From Pseudomonas lini (GTDB taxonomy: Bacteria > Pseudomonadota > Gammaproteobacteria > Pseudomonadales > Pseudomonadaceae), in the NCBI RefSeq assembly GCF_964063345.1, contig NZ_OZ061318.1:5642001-5706000 (forward strand): a DNA stretch of 64,000 nt, written 5' to 3'. Below are positions 45,987 through 55,200 of the stretch, piece after piece. Position 1 is the stretch's first letter. Every line of letters begins with the position of its first letter. Both the position numbers and the translations under genes were made by a program. Below the pieces are notes generated by a model that was given only the letters and a program-made list of their open reading frames with translations, was not told the DNA's origin and made no database searches.

Positions 45987-46661
45987 CTATTGAAAAGCCG
46001 CCAGCTCCTCTTCAGCGAGGATGCTGATATGGCGACGCTCCATGGCGATCAGGCCGCACTCCACCAGGCGATGCAAAATCCGCGAGAAGGTTTCCGGCTG
46101 AATCCCAAGCTTCGACGCCACCAGGCGTTTGGACACCTGCAAGACAATCTGGCCGGTCACCGGGTGGCGTTCCTGGAACAGAAAATTGATCACCCGACGG
46201 CTCGCACTGGCCATGGTCAAGGTATCGATGTCACGCAGACGCAGGTGCAGGTGAACGCTCATGCTCGCGAGGATCGCCAGACAGACTTTCGGCTGGTCCT
46301 CCAGGGCATTGCGGTAATGGTTGCCCTCGATACTCACCAGCACGCTGTCCTTCAGGGCCGTGGCGCTCACCGGGTAGAGCCGGGCCTGGCTGAACAGCAG
46401 GGCTTCGGCAAAGGTCTGGCCGGGCTGGATGATCTCCACCAGGTTTTCCTGGCCTTCGCCGGTGAGCCGGTACAACTTGACCTGGCCGCTGACCAGCAGG
46501 AAAAAACGCCTGGCCGGATCCCCTTGATGCATGAGCGTACTGTGACAACTCAGGCGCTTGAGCATGGCCAGGCTGCAGACTTCCTCGAAGATTTTCTCCG
46601 GGAGTTGGCTGAATAAATGATGACGGCGTAACGTTAAAACGATGGAAGGGTGGGTCAGCAT
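45987..46661 (-). CDS. Second Dnr-like Crp/Fnr-family regulator
   Basis: The 224-residue protein has the cyclic-nucleotide-type sensor domain (HHLFSQLPEKIFEEV to ALLFSQARLYPVSATAL), dimer helix and HTH of the Dnr branch. Its recognition helix IQPETFSRILHRL is nearly identical to that of Dnr (IQPETFSRIIRRL), so the same TTGAT half-sites should be read. It lacks ANR's cysteine cluster (only two or three scattered Cys). GGAGGTACGCC precedes ATG 46661. A NarL dyad lies just upstream, between it and narL. Confidence 0.88.
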   Translation of the reverse strand: MLTHPSIVLTLRRHHLFSQLPEKIFEEVCSLAMLKRLSCHSTLMHQGDPARRFFLLVSGQVKLYRLTGEGQENLVEIIQPGQTFAEALLFSQARLYPVSATALKDSVLVSIEGNHYRNALEDQPKVCLAILASMSVHLHLRLRDIDTLTMASASRRVINFLFQERHPVTGQIVLQVSKRLVASKLGIQPETFSRILHRLVECGLIAMERRHISILAEEELAAFQ

Positions 46662-46725
46662 GGCGTACCTCCGCTGACCGTCATAGTAGAGAGCGCAGGC
46701 CAAATGACCTATGCCTCTGCAGGCC

Positions 46726-46741
46726 TACCTCCAAGGAGGGA
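46726..46741 (-). promoter_or_regulatory. NarL-type 7-2-7 site before the second dnr-like gene
   Basis: TACCTCC-AA-GGAGGGA is an inverted heptamer pair with two-base spacing, directly after the narL stop and about 65 bp before the regulator's ATG. Confidence 0.7.
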
Positions 46742-46747
46742 TGCCCG

Positions 46748-47395
46748 TCAGCCCGCACTGCGCAGATGCTCCATGGCCCACACTGCCGCCTCCACCCGCG
46801 AGCGCAAGCCGAGTTTGTGCAGCAGGTTTTTCACGTGCACCTTGACCGTTCCTTCGGTGATGCCCAGCTTGTGCCCGATGACCTTGTTGCTGAAGCCGCT
46901 GGCGATGGTTTTCAGCACCTGACGTTCACGCTCGGTCAATTCCACCACGGCCTGGCGTGGTGGAGAACGCAGCGCCTGCGCCATGACTTGAGTCAGGCCG
47001 GGGCTGATCACCAAGGCGCCGTTCAAGGCATCGCGGATGTACTGGATCAACAGTTCCGGTTCCATGTCCTTGAGCAGATAGCCGTCGGCGTCCAGGCGCA
47101 GTGCATCGCGAATATCGTCTTCGGCGTCCGACACGGTGAACAGCAGCACTTTGCCGGTGTAGTGCATGGCCCGTAGTCGGCGCAGGGTTTCGATGCCATT
47201 CATTTGCGGCATGTTGTTGTCGAGCAAGACCAGGTCCGGTCGAAGCGGCTCAATCAGACTGAGTGCTTCTTCACCCTGGCTGGCTTCGCCGACGATCAGG
47301 AAATCATCCTCGAGTTCGAGCATCTGGCGAATGCCGTGACGCATCATCGGGTGATCGTCAACCAGCAGGATTCTGTGTTGTGGGGACGGGTTCAT
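46748..47395 (-). CDS. narL: Nitrate/nitrite response regulator NarL
   Basis: The 215-residue protein has a receiver domain (DDH at residues 13-15, phosphoacceptor Asp59 in LVLLDNNMPQMNG, Lys109-type KD in LLKDMEPE) and a LuxR-type HTH (LTERERQVLKTIASGFSNKVIGHKLGITEGTVKVHVKNLL). It binds TACYYMT heptamers. It is translationally coupled to narX (four-base overlap). Confidence 0.95.
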   Translation of the reverse strand: MNPSPQHRILLVDDHPMMRHGIRQMLELEDDFLIVGEASQGEEALSLIEPLRPDLVLLDNNMPQMNGIETLRRLRAMHYTGKVLLFTVSDAEDDIRDALRLDADGYLLKDMEPELLIQYIRDALNGALVISPGLTQVMAQALRSPPRQAVVELTERERQVLKTIASGFSNKVIGHKLGITEGTVKVHVKNLLHKLGLRSRVEAAVWAMEHLRSAG

Positions 47396-49194
47396 GGGGT
47401 GCTGCCTTCTGTTTGCTGTCCGAGAAATTCCGGGTGGAATTCCAGTTGGACACGGGTGCCTTGGGGTTCCCTGGAGATGATCTGCAGCTGGCCGTGCAAG
47501 CTGCGGGCCCGCTCATCCATGATCTTCAAGCCGTGGTGTTCGCGTTGGTCGACGTTGCCGCTGAAGCCGCGACCGTCGTCTTCGATCGACAATCTGACCG
47601 TCTCGCCGTCCTGACGCAGTTGTAGCCAGGCGTTTTGCGCATGGGCGTGACGCAAGCAGTTGGAGAGTGCCTCGCGGGTGATCTGCAGGATATGGATTTG
47701 TTCGCTGGCCGATAGCTGAAAGGCCAGCGCGTCGACGTGCAGGTGCACCTGGAATTCCCCGCGACGAGAGAACTCCTCGGCGGTGTCCTTGAGCTCTTGC
47801 ACCAGTCCCGCGTCGTGAATCTGCAAGCGAAAGGTGGTCAGCAACTCGCGTAACTGGCGGTAGGCATTGTTCAGCCCTTCGCGCAGTTCGGCGGTGACGT
47901 TTTCCAGGGTTTCGACCGGTTCGCCCCGGCGCATCAGGGTCTGCATGCGGCTGACTTGCAGCTTCATGTAGGACAGGGCCTGGGCCAGTGAATCGTGCAG
48001 CTCGCGGGCGATGATCGTGCGTTCTTCGAGCAGTAGCAGGCGATGATCCTGTTCCCGTTGGCGCTTGAGCGAGAGCGAGGTGCCGATCAGATTGGCCAGG
48101 GCCTGGATCAGCTGGGTTTCCCAGGCTTGCATGGGATGACCGTCGACAAAGTGCGCCTTGAGTTCACCCAGTTCACTGCCCTGGTTGCTGATGCTGAAGA
48201 TTTGCGGGTTAGTTTTAGGGTGCCGCTCGCAGGTTGCACAGTCGCTACTGGCGCAGACTTCCCGGATGCTCGCGCCATGCAGGGCGAGCAACTGCTGGGC
48301 CGGTGCCTGCAGTTGGCCTTGCAGACACAGCGACAGGCGCAAGCCGGGCAGGCGTTGCTGGAAGCGTCGAATCAATTCATCCAGGCCTTCGGCATTGGCC
48401 AAGCGTGTGGCCAGGCTTCGGCTGGTTTGATACAGGAGCTCCAGGGCGGCATTGGCTTGTTGCAGGTTCAGGGTTTTTTGCAGGACCTGACTTTCCAGAG
48501 TGCGATGCGACTCTTCGATGGTCTCGGCCATGCTATTGAAACTCATGGCCAACTGACCCAGTTCGTCCTGGGATTGATGGTTGACCCGCACCTTGAAGTC
48601 GCCGCGACGAAAGCGCTGGGTTGCGTCCACCAACTCTTTCAAAGGGGTGACGACGCCGTACTGCAACTCATATAACCCGATCAGCAGGACGATCATGGTG
48701 GTGAACAGGGCCATGCCCTGGATCGCCTGTTGCCAGCCTTGCTTTTGTTCGCTCTGGCGCTGCAACAGATTGACGAATTGGTTCAGTTGCTCAACGAAGG
48801 AGTGGGCCTGGACCTGAAAGGCCGCAGCATCGCCGCGCGCAAGTGCCGGACGTAAATCCTCGTTCCATTGTTGCTGGATTTGCCCATAGCTGACTTGCAG
48901 GGCGGTGGTCGGGCCATCTTCCAGCACGGCCTTGAGTGACTGGCTGGTGAGACGGGTTTGCAGACTGTCGGTGATGGCGGTGATTTCTGAGGGCGTTGCA
49001 CCCGCGACGAGTTTCCAGCTCAGGTGATAGGTCTCCATGCGCACCGAGCCTGCGGTGTTGATGGCGGCGGCATCACCCTGGCTGAACCAGGCGATCAGCC
49101 CGGCGCTCAACGAACTGGCGAGCGCCAGCACGGCGATCAGGATCACCGCCAGCCCGGCGCGAGCGGGCAGGGAGCTACGCAACCAGCGCATCAT
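47392..49194 (-). CDS. narX: Nitrate/nitrite sensor kinase NarX
   Basis: The 600-residue kinase has a first membrane helix (about residues 14-36), a periplasmic P-box AAINTAGSVRMETYHLS (residues 43-59) that binds nitrate, a second helix (about 165-185), a HAMP linker, a central cysteine-bearing module (CASSDCATC), the HisKA_3 motif ARELHDSLAQALSYMKLQ with the phospho-histidine, and an ATPase domain ending EDDGRGFSG. It phosphorylates NarL. It is divergent from narK1. Confidence 0.95.
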   Translation of the reverse strand: MMRWLRSSLPARAGLAVILIAVLALASSLSAGLIAWFSQGDAAAINTAGSVRMETYHLSWKLVAGATPSEITAITDSLQTRLTSQSLKAVLEDGPTTALQVSYGQIQQQWNEDLRPALARGDAAAFQVQAHSFVEQLNQFVNLLQRQSEQKQGWQQAIQGMALFTTMIVLLIGLYELQYGVVTPLKELVDATQRFRRGDFKVRVNHQSQDELGQLAMSFNSMAETIEESHRTLESQVLQKTLNLQQANAALELLYQTSRSLATRLANAEGLDELIRRFQQRLPGLRLSLCLQGQLQAPAQQLLALHGASIREVCASSDCATCERHPKTNPQIFSISNQGSELGELKAHFVDGHPMQAWETQLIQALANLIGTSLSLKRQREQDHRLLLLEERTIIARELHDSLAQALSYMKLQVSRMQTLMRRGEPVETLENVTAELREGLNNAYRQLRELLTTFRLQIHDAGLVQELKDTAEEFSRRGEFQVHLHVDALAFQLSASEQIHILQITREALSNCLRHAHAQNAWLQLRQDGETVRLSIEDDGRGFSGNVDQREHHGLKIMDERARSLHGQLQIISREPQGTRVQLEFHPEFLGQQTEGSTP

Positions 49195-49275
49195 CAGCGC
49201 AGCCCTCGCAAGAAATAAGGAAAACAGAGCATGTGCAGCACCAAAGTGGGTTTTTGCCGCCGATCCCAGGCGCGC

Positions 49276-49291
49276 TACCTCTAAAGAGTTG
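49276..49291. promoter_or_regulatory. Weak NarL-type 7-2-7 site in the narX-narK1 spacer
   Basis: TACCTCT-AA-AGAGTTG has a perfect left heptamer and a degenerate right one. It is 80 bp before narX and 210 bp before narK1. Confidence 0.45.
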
Positions 49292-49321
49292 CCGACGGTT
49301 CCTTGTCAGCAAAAGCATCGG

Positions 49322-49359
49322 TTAAAACCCTTAACAAGCTGATAAATAAAGGGTTTTAA
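49322..49359. promoter_or_regulatory. 11-bp inverted repeat in the narX-narK1 spacer
   Basis: TTAAAACCCTT and AAGGGTTTTAA form a perfect dyad around a 16-base AT-rich centre (AACAAGCTGATAAATA). It sits between the two NarL-type sites and could be an operator or a hairpin; it matches no consensus I know. Confidence 0.5.
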
Positions 49360-49372
49360 GGTTGTCTCGAAC

Positions 49373-49388
49373 TACCTCCTTAGAGGTA
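49373..49388 (+). promoter_or_regulatory. NarL-type 7-2-7 site upstream of narK1
   Basis: TACCTCC-TT-AGAGGTA is an almost perfect inverted NarL heptamer pair, centred about 94 bp before the predicted narK1 start. Confidence 0.85.
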
Positions 49389-49426
49389 GACCGCACAAGC
49401 ATAGGCCTATGTCCCCTAGGGCTTCG

Positions 49427-49440
49427 TTGACATGGATCAA
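49427..49440 (+). promoter_or_regulatory. ANR/DNR box and promoter of narK1K2GHJI
   Basis: TTGAC-ATGG-ATCAA is a perfect FNR-type dyad. TAGTCT at 49463-49468 serves as -10 with a start near 49475. The same -10 sequence appears at nrdD. Confidence 0.9.
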
Positions 49441-49498
49441 GTTTTTGCGGGGTTGGCCTCTCTAGTCTGCCGGCATGGCTAACTGACTGGAGAGCATT

Positions 49499-50803
49499 GT
49501 GAACCCACCGCGTGTACGACAAGGCTTGGTGCTGGGCATGAGCACGCTGGCCTTCACTGTGTGCTTCATGGTCTGGATGATGTTTGCCGTGCTCGGGGTG
49601 CCGATCAAGGAACTGCTCCAGCTCAACGAAACCCAGTTCGGCCTGCTGGCCGCGACCCCGGTGCTGACCGGCTCGTTGGTGCGTTTGCCGCTGGGTTTGC
49701 TGACCGACCGCTTCGGCGGGCGCAGCGTGTTCTTCCTGCTGATGCTGTCTTGCGTCGCACCGCTGTACCTGATCAGCCACGCCACCGCCTATTGGCAGTT
49801 TTTGGTGCTGGGCTTGTTCGTCGGCCTGGCCGGCGGCTCGTTTTCGGTCGGGATTGCCTACGTCGCCAAATGGTTCGACAAGGAGAATCAAGGCTTCGCC
49901 ATGGGCATCTTCGGCGCCGGTAACGCCGGGGCTGCGGTGACCAAGTTTCTCGCCCCGGCACTGATTGCTGTCGGCAGCTGGCAACTGGTGCCGAAAGTCT
50001 TTAGCGCGATCCTCTTCATTACCGCGCTGCTGTTCTGGTTCCTCAGTGCCGAAAACAAGGACCACCGCAGTGCCTCCGGCGCCAGTTTGCGTGAGCAACT
50101 GCGCTCGCTGAAAGACCCTGCGGTGTGGCGCTACTGCCAGTACTACTCGATCGTCTTCGGCGGCTACGTCGCCCTGGCACTGTGGATGACCAAGTACTAC
50201 GTGCAGGAATACGGTTTCAGCCTGCAAAGCGCGGCACTGCTGGCGGCCTGTTTTTCCCTGCCCGGTGGCGTGCTGCGCGCCGTCGGCGGCTGGATGTCGG
50301 ATCGCTGGGGCGCGCAAAGCGTGACCTGGTGGGTGTTGTGGGTCAGCTGGATCTGCCTGTTCCTGCTCTCGTATCCCCAGACTCAACTGCAAGTGCAGAC
50401 CATCAACGGTCCGCTGGATTTCCACATCGGCCTGAGCCCTGCGCTGTTCACCGTGCTGCTGTTCGTCATGGGCATCGCCTTCGCGTTCGGCAAGGCCTCG
50501 GTCTTCAAATACATCGCCAATGACTACCCGAAAAACATGGGCGCGGTGTCCGGCATCGTCGGCCTTGCCGGTGGCCTGGGCGGTTTTGTGCTGCCGATTC
50601 TGTTTGGCGCCCTGGTGGACCTCACCGGCGTGCGCTCTTCCTGCTTCATGTTGATGTACGGCGTGGTCTGGGTCTCCCTCACCTGGATGTACTTCAGCGA
50701 AATACGCAAAAGCCCGGTGCTGGGTAAAGCGCCGCTGCTGACCCCGTCCCCGATTTCCAGCATTGCCCTAGGAGAAGAACATGTCCGTTCTGCAAAAGCC
50801 TGA
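49499..50803 (+). CDS. narK1: NarK1-type nitrate/nitrite transporter
   Basis: The 434-residue major facilitator protein has about 12 membrane helices and the NarK signatures GGSFSVGIAYVAKWFDKENQGFAMGIFGAGNAGAA and a second, degenerate one in the C-half. It is the shorter, nitrate/proton symporter type. Translation begins at GTG 49499 after GGAGAG; the only nearby ATG (49474) meets a stop at once. The last 23 bases overlap narK2. Confidence 0.92.
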   Translation: MNPPRVRQGLVLGMSTLAFTVCFMVWMMFAVLGVPIKELLQLNETQFGLLAATPVLTGSLVRLPLGLLTDRFGGRSVFFLLMLSCVAPLYLISHATAYWQFLVLGLFVGLAGGSFSVGIAYVAKWFDKENQGFAMGIFGAGNAGAAVTKFLAPALIAVGSWQLVPKVFSAILFITALLFWFLSAENKDHRSASGASLREQLRSLKDPAVWRYCQYYSIVFGGYVALALWMTKYYVQEYGFSLQSAALLAACFSLPGGVLRAVGGWMSDRWGAQSVTWWVLWVSWICLFLLSYPQTQLQVQTINGPLDFHIGLSPALFTVLLFVMGIAFAFGKASVFKYIANDYPKNMGAVSGIVGLAGGLGGFVLPILFGALVDLTGVRSSCFMLMYGVVWVSLTWMYFSEIRKSPVLGKAPLLTPSPISSIALGEEHVRSAKA

Positions 50804-52178
50804 CAAAGGCCCGGTCATTCATGACTGGCGCCCCGAGGACCCCGCGTTCTGGGGAAGTAGCGGCAAACAGACCGCCACTCGCAACCTGTGGATTTCCATT
50901 CCTGCGCTGTTGTTGGCCTTCGCGGTGTGGATGGTCTGGAGCACGGTGATTGTGCGTTTGAACGCCATCGGCTTCACCTTCACCACTGACCAGCTGTTCT
51001 GGCTGGCGGCGTTGCCGGGGCTGTCCGGTGCAACCTTGCGCGTTTTCTATTCCTTTATGGTGCCGATCTTCGGTGGCCGTCGCTGGACCGCCCTGAGCAC
51101 CGCGTCGTTGTTGCTGCCATCGATCTGGATGGGCTTCGCGGTGCAGGACCCGAGCACCTCTTACAGCGTGTTCGTGTTGATTGCCTTGCTCTGCGGTTTT
51201 GGTGGCGGCAACTTTGCCTCGAGCATGTCCAACATCAGCTTCTTCTATCCCAAGTCGCAGCAGGGCACAGCCCTGGGCCTCAACGCCGGGTTGGGTAACC
51301 TGGGCGTTTCGGTGATGCAGTTCTGTGTGCCGCTGGTGATTACCTTCGGTGTGTTCGGCTTCATGGGCGGCTCGCCGCAAGCACTGCCGGACGGTGGTCA
51401 GTTGTGGCTGCAGAACGCCGGTTTCATCTGGGTGCCGTTTATTGTCCTGGTCACAGTGCTGGCCTGGTTCGGCATGAATGACCTGTCCAGTGCCCGCGCT
51501 TCGTTCAGCGAACAGGCGGTGATCTTCAAGCGCAAACACAACTGGCTGATGTGCTGGCTGTACCTGGCGACCTTCGGTTCGTTCATCGGTTTTTCCGCCG
51601 CGTTTCCGCTGCTGATCAAAACCTCCTTCCCTGACGTGATTGCCTTGAAGTTTGCCTTCCTCGGCCCGTTGGTCGGTGCGCTGGTACGTCCATTGGGCGG
51701 TTGGCTGGCCGACAAGCTCGGTGGCGCGAAAGTGACCTTGTGGAACTTCGTGGCAATGATCGCGATGGTCTTCGGCGTGATGCACTTCCTGCCGCAGAAC
51801 GGTACCGGCGGCAACTTCTACGGCTTCCTCGGCCTGTTCATGCTGCTGTTCATCACCACTGGCGTCGGCAACGGCTCCACCTTCCGGATGATCCCGGTGA
51901 TCTTCCGCACCCAACATGAAAAAGCCTCGGCCGGTAAACCACCAGCAGTGCGCGAACAAGCGCTCAAGGATGCCGGCAAAGAATCAGCTGCGGTCCTGGG
52001 CTTCAGTTCGGCCATGGGCGCCTTCGGTGCGTTCTTCATTCCCAAATCCTTCGGCTCTTCGATGGCCCTGACCGGCGGCCCGGAGATGGCCTTCTACATG
52101 TTCGTCGGATTTTACCTGAGCTGCATCGTGGTGACTTGGTGGTGGTACGCGCGCAAAGGCGCCGCGACACCCTGCTGA
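50781..52178 (+). CDS. narK2: NarK2-type nitrate/nitrite antiporter
   Basis: The 465-residue major facilitator protein shows the nitrate signature GGGNFASSMSNISFFYPKSQ followed by GLNAGLGNLGVSVMQ, and WSTVIVRLNAIGF with the substrate arginine in the first helix. AGGAGAAGAAC precedes ATG 50781, which lies inside the end of narK1. Together the two carriers import nitrate and export nitrite. Confidence 0.94.
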   Translation: MSVLQKPDKGPVIHDWRPEDPAFWGSSGKQTATRNLWISIPALLLAFAVWMVWSTVIVRLNAIGFTFTTDQLFWLAALPGLSGATLRVFYSFMVPIFGGRRWTALSTASLLLPSIWMGFAVQDPSTSYSVFVLIALLCGFGGGNFASSMSNISFFYPKSQQGTALGLNAGLGNLGVSVMQFCVPLVITFGVFGFMGGSPQALPDGGQLWLQNAGFIWVPFIVLVTVLAWFGMNDLSSARASFSEQAVIFKRKHNWLMCWLYLATFGSFIGFSAAFPLLIKTSFPDVIALKFAFLGPLVGALVRPLGGWLADKLGGAKVTLWNFVAMIAMVFGVMHFLPQNGTGGNFYGFLGLFMLLFITTGVGNGSTFRMIPVIFRTQHEKASAGKPPAVREQALKDAGKESAAVLGFSSAMGAFGAFFIPKSFGSSMALTGGPEMAFYMFVGFYLSCIVVTWWWYARKGAATPC

Positions 52179-52246
52179 GAAACCCGAATTCAACCATTGC
52201 GTGGGCGGGGCACAGACTCCGCGACAAAGCCTGAGAGGACTACACC

Positions 52247-55200
52247 GTGAGTCATTTACTGGATCAATTGCGGTTTTTCAACCGTAAGCAAAACGAGTTT
52301 TCCGACGGTCATGGAGAGACCCGAAAAGAGTCGCGCGACTGGGAGAACGTCTACCGTTCGCGCTGGCAGTACGACAAGATCGTACGGTCCACCCACGGGG
52401 TGAACTGCACCGGCTCCTGCTCGTGGAAAATCTACGTCAAGAACGGCCTGATCACCTGGGAAACCCAGCAGACCGACTACCCGCGTACCCGCAACGATCT
52501 GCCTAACCATGAGCCCCGTGGCTGCCCGCGTGGTGCCAGTTACAGCTGGTACATCTACAGCGCCAACCGGCTCAAGTACCCGAAAATCCGCAAGCCGTTG
52601 CTCAAGCTCTGGCGTGATGCGCGGCAGACCATGGCGCCGGTGGAAGCCTGGGCCAGCATCGTCGAGGACAAGGCCAAGGCCGACTCCTATAAAAGCAAGC
52701 GCGGCATGGGTGGCTTCATTCGTTCCAACTGGGAGGAAGTCAACGAGATCATCGCCGCGGCCAACGTCTACACCATCAAGCAGTACGGCCCGGACCGGAT
52801 CGTCGGCTTCTCGCCGATCCCGGCCATGTCGATGGTCAGCTACGCCGCAGGTGCGCGTTACCTGTCGCTGATCGGTGGCGCGTGCCTGAGTTTCTACGAC
52901 TGGTACTGCGACTTGCCACCGGCCTCGCCGATGGTCTGGGGCGAGCAGACCGACGTGCCGGAATCGGCCGACTGGTACAACTCCAACTACATCATTGCCT
53001 GGGGCTCCAACGTTCCGCAAACCCGTACCCCCGACGCGCACTTCTTTACCGAAGTCCGCTACAAGGGCACCAAGACTGTGGCGATCACCCCGGACTACTC
53101 GGAAGTCGCCAAGCTCACCGACCTGTGGCTGAACCCTAAGCAAGGCACCGACGCGGCGCTGGCGCAGGCGTTCAACCATGTGATCTTCAAAGAATTCCAC
53201 CTGGACAAACCGAGCGCCTATTTCACCGACTACGCCAAGCGCTTCACCGATTTGCCGGTGCTGGTGCTGCTCAAGCAAATGGTCGACAAGGCACCGGGCG
53301 CCGGTTACCAGCCGGATCGCTTCCTGCGTGCAAGCGACCTGACCGACAACCTCGGCCAGGAAAACAACCCGGAATGGAAAACCATCGCCCTGGATGTCAG
53401 CGGCGAACTGGTTTCCCCTCAAGGCTCCATCGGTTATCGCTGGGGCGAGAAGGGCAAGTGGAACATCCTGCCTCGTGAAGGTGGCGAAGGCCGTGAGATC
53501 GATCTGAAACTGAGCCTGATCGGCGATGACGTTGCCGAAGTGGCGTTCCCGTATTTTGCCGGCGAGTCCCACGAGCACTTCCAGCACGTGGCCGGCGATG
53601 CCGTGCAATACCGCCGCGTGCCAGTGCATAACGTAGTGTTGGCGGACGGCAGCGTGGCCAAAGTCGCCACCGTGTTCGACCTGTCGGCCGCCAACCTGGC
53701 GATCGATCGCGGCCTCGGTGGCGAAAACGTCGCCAAGGATTACAACGACGCCTCGGTGCCCGGCACCCCGGCGTGGCAGGAGCAGATCACCGGCGTCAGC
53801 CGCGAGAAAGCCATCCAGATTGCCCGTGAGTTCGCCGACAACGCCGACAAGACCAAGGGTCGCTCGATGATCATCGTCGGCGCGGCGATGAATCACTGGT
53901 ACCACATGGACATGAACTACCGTGGGCTGATCAACATGCTCATGCTCTGCGGGTGTGTCGGCCAGACCGGTGGCGGTTGGGCGCACTACGTTGGCCAGGA
54001 AAAACTGCGTCCGCAATGCGGCTGGCTGCCCCTGGCATTCGGCCTGGACTGGAACCGTCCGCCTCGTCAAATGAACGGCACCAGCTTCTTCTACGCCCAC
54101 AGTTCGCAATGGCGCCACGAGAAGATGAGCATGCACGACGTGCTCTCACCTTTGGCCGATAAATCACAGTTTCCCGAGCACGCTCTGGACTACAACATCC
54201 GCGCCGAACGCGCCGGTTGGTTGCCCAGCGCACCGCAACTCAACACTAACCCTTTGCACATTTGCCGCGACGCGGCTGCGGCCGGCATGGACCCGAAAGA
54301 CTACGTGGTCAAGTCACTGCAGGACGGTTCGCTGCGCTTCTCCTGCGAACAGCCGGACAGCCCGGTCAACTTCCCGCGCAACATGTTTATCTGGCGTTCC
54401 AACCTGCTGGGCTCCTCGGGCAAGGGCCACGAGTACATGCTCAAGTACCTGCTCGGCACCAAGAACGGGGTGATGAACGAAGACATCGGCCAGGTCGGCG
54501 ATTGCAAACCCGAAGAAGCCGAATGGGTGGACGAGGGCGCTATCGGCAAACTCGATCTGGTCACCACGCTGGACTTCCGCATGTCCTCGACCTGCGTCTA
54601 TTCCGACATCGTGTTGCCGACCGCCACCTGGTACGAAAAAGACGACATGAACACCTCGGACATGCACCCGTTCATTCACCCATTGTCGGCAGCGATCGAC
54701 CCTGCATGGGAATCGCGTTCCGACTGGGAAATCTACAAAGGCATCGCCAAGGCTTTTTCCAGCATGGCCGAAGGGCATCTGGGCGTTGAGAAGGACTTGG
54801 TGACCATCCCGCTGATGCACGACAGCGTTGGCGAACTGGCCCAACCGTTTGGCGGCACCGACTGGAAAAGTGCTGGCGTGGCACCGGAGCCGGGCAAGAA
54901 CGCGCCGAACCTGCATGTGGTGGAGCGTGACTACCCGAACATCTACAAGCAGTTCTCGTCCCTCGGGCCATTGCTGGAAAAACACGGCAACGGTGGCAAG
55001 GGCATTAACTGGAACACCGAAACCGAAGTGAAATTCCTCGGTGAACTCAATCACAAAGAAGGCAATGCCGGTATCAGCCACGGCCGTCCGAAAATCGACA
55101 CGGCGATCGATGCCGCCGAAGTGATTCTGTCCCTGGCGCCGGAAACCAACGGCCATGTTGCCGTCAAGGCCTGGGCCGCGCTGTCGGAATTCACCGGCAT

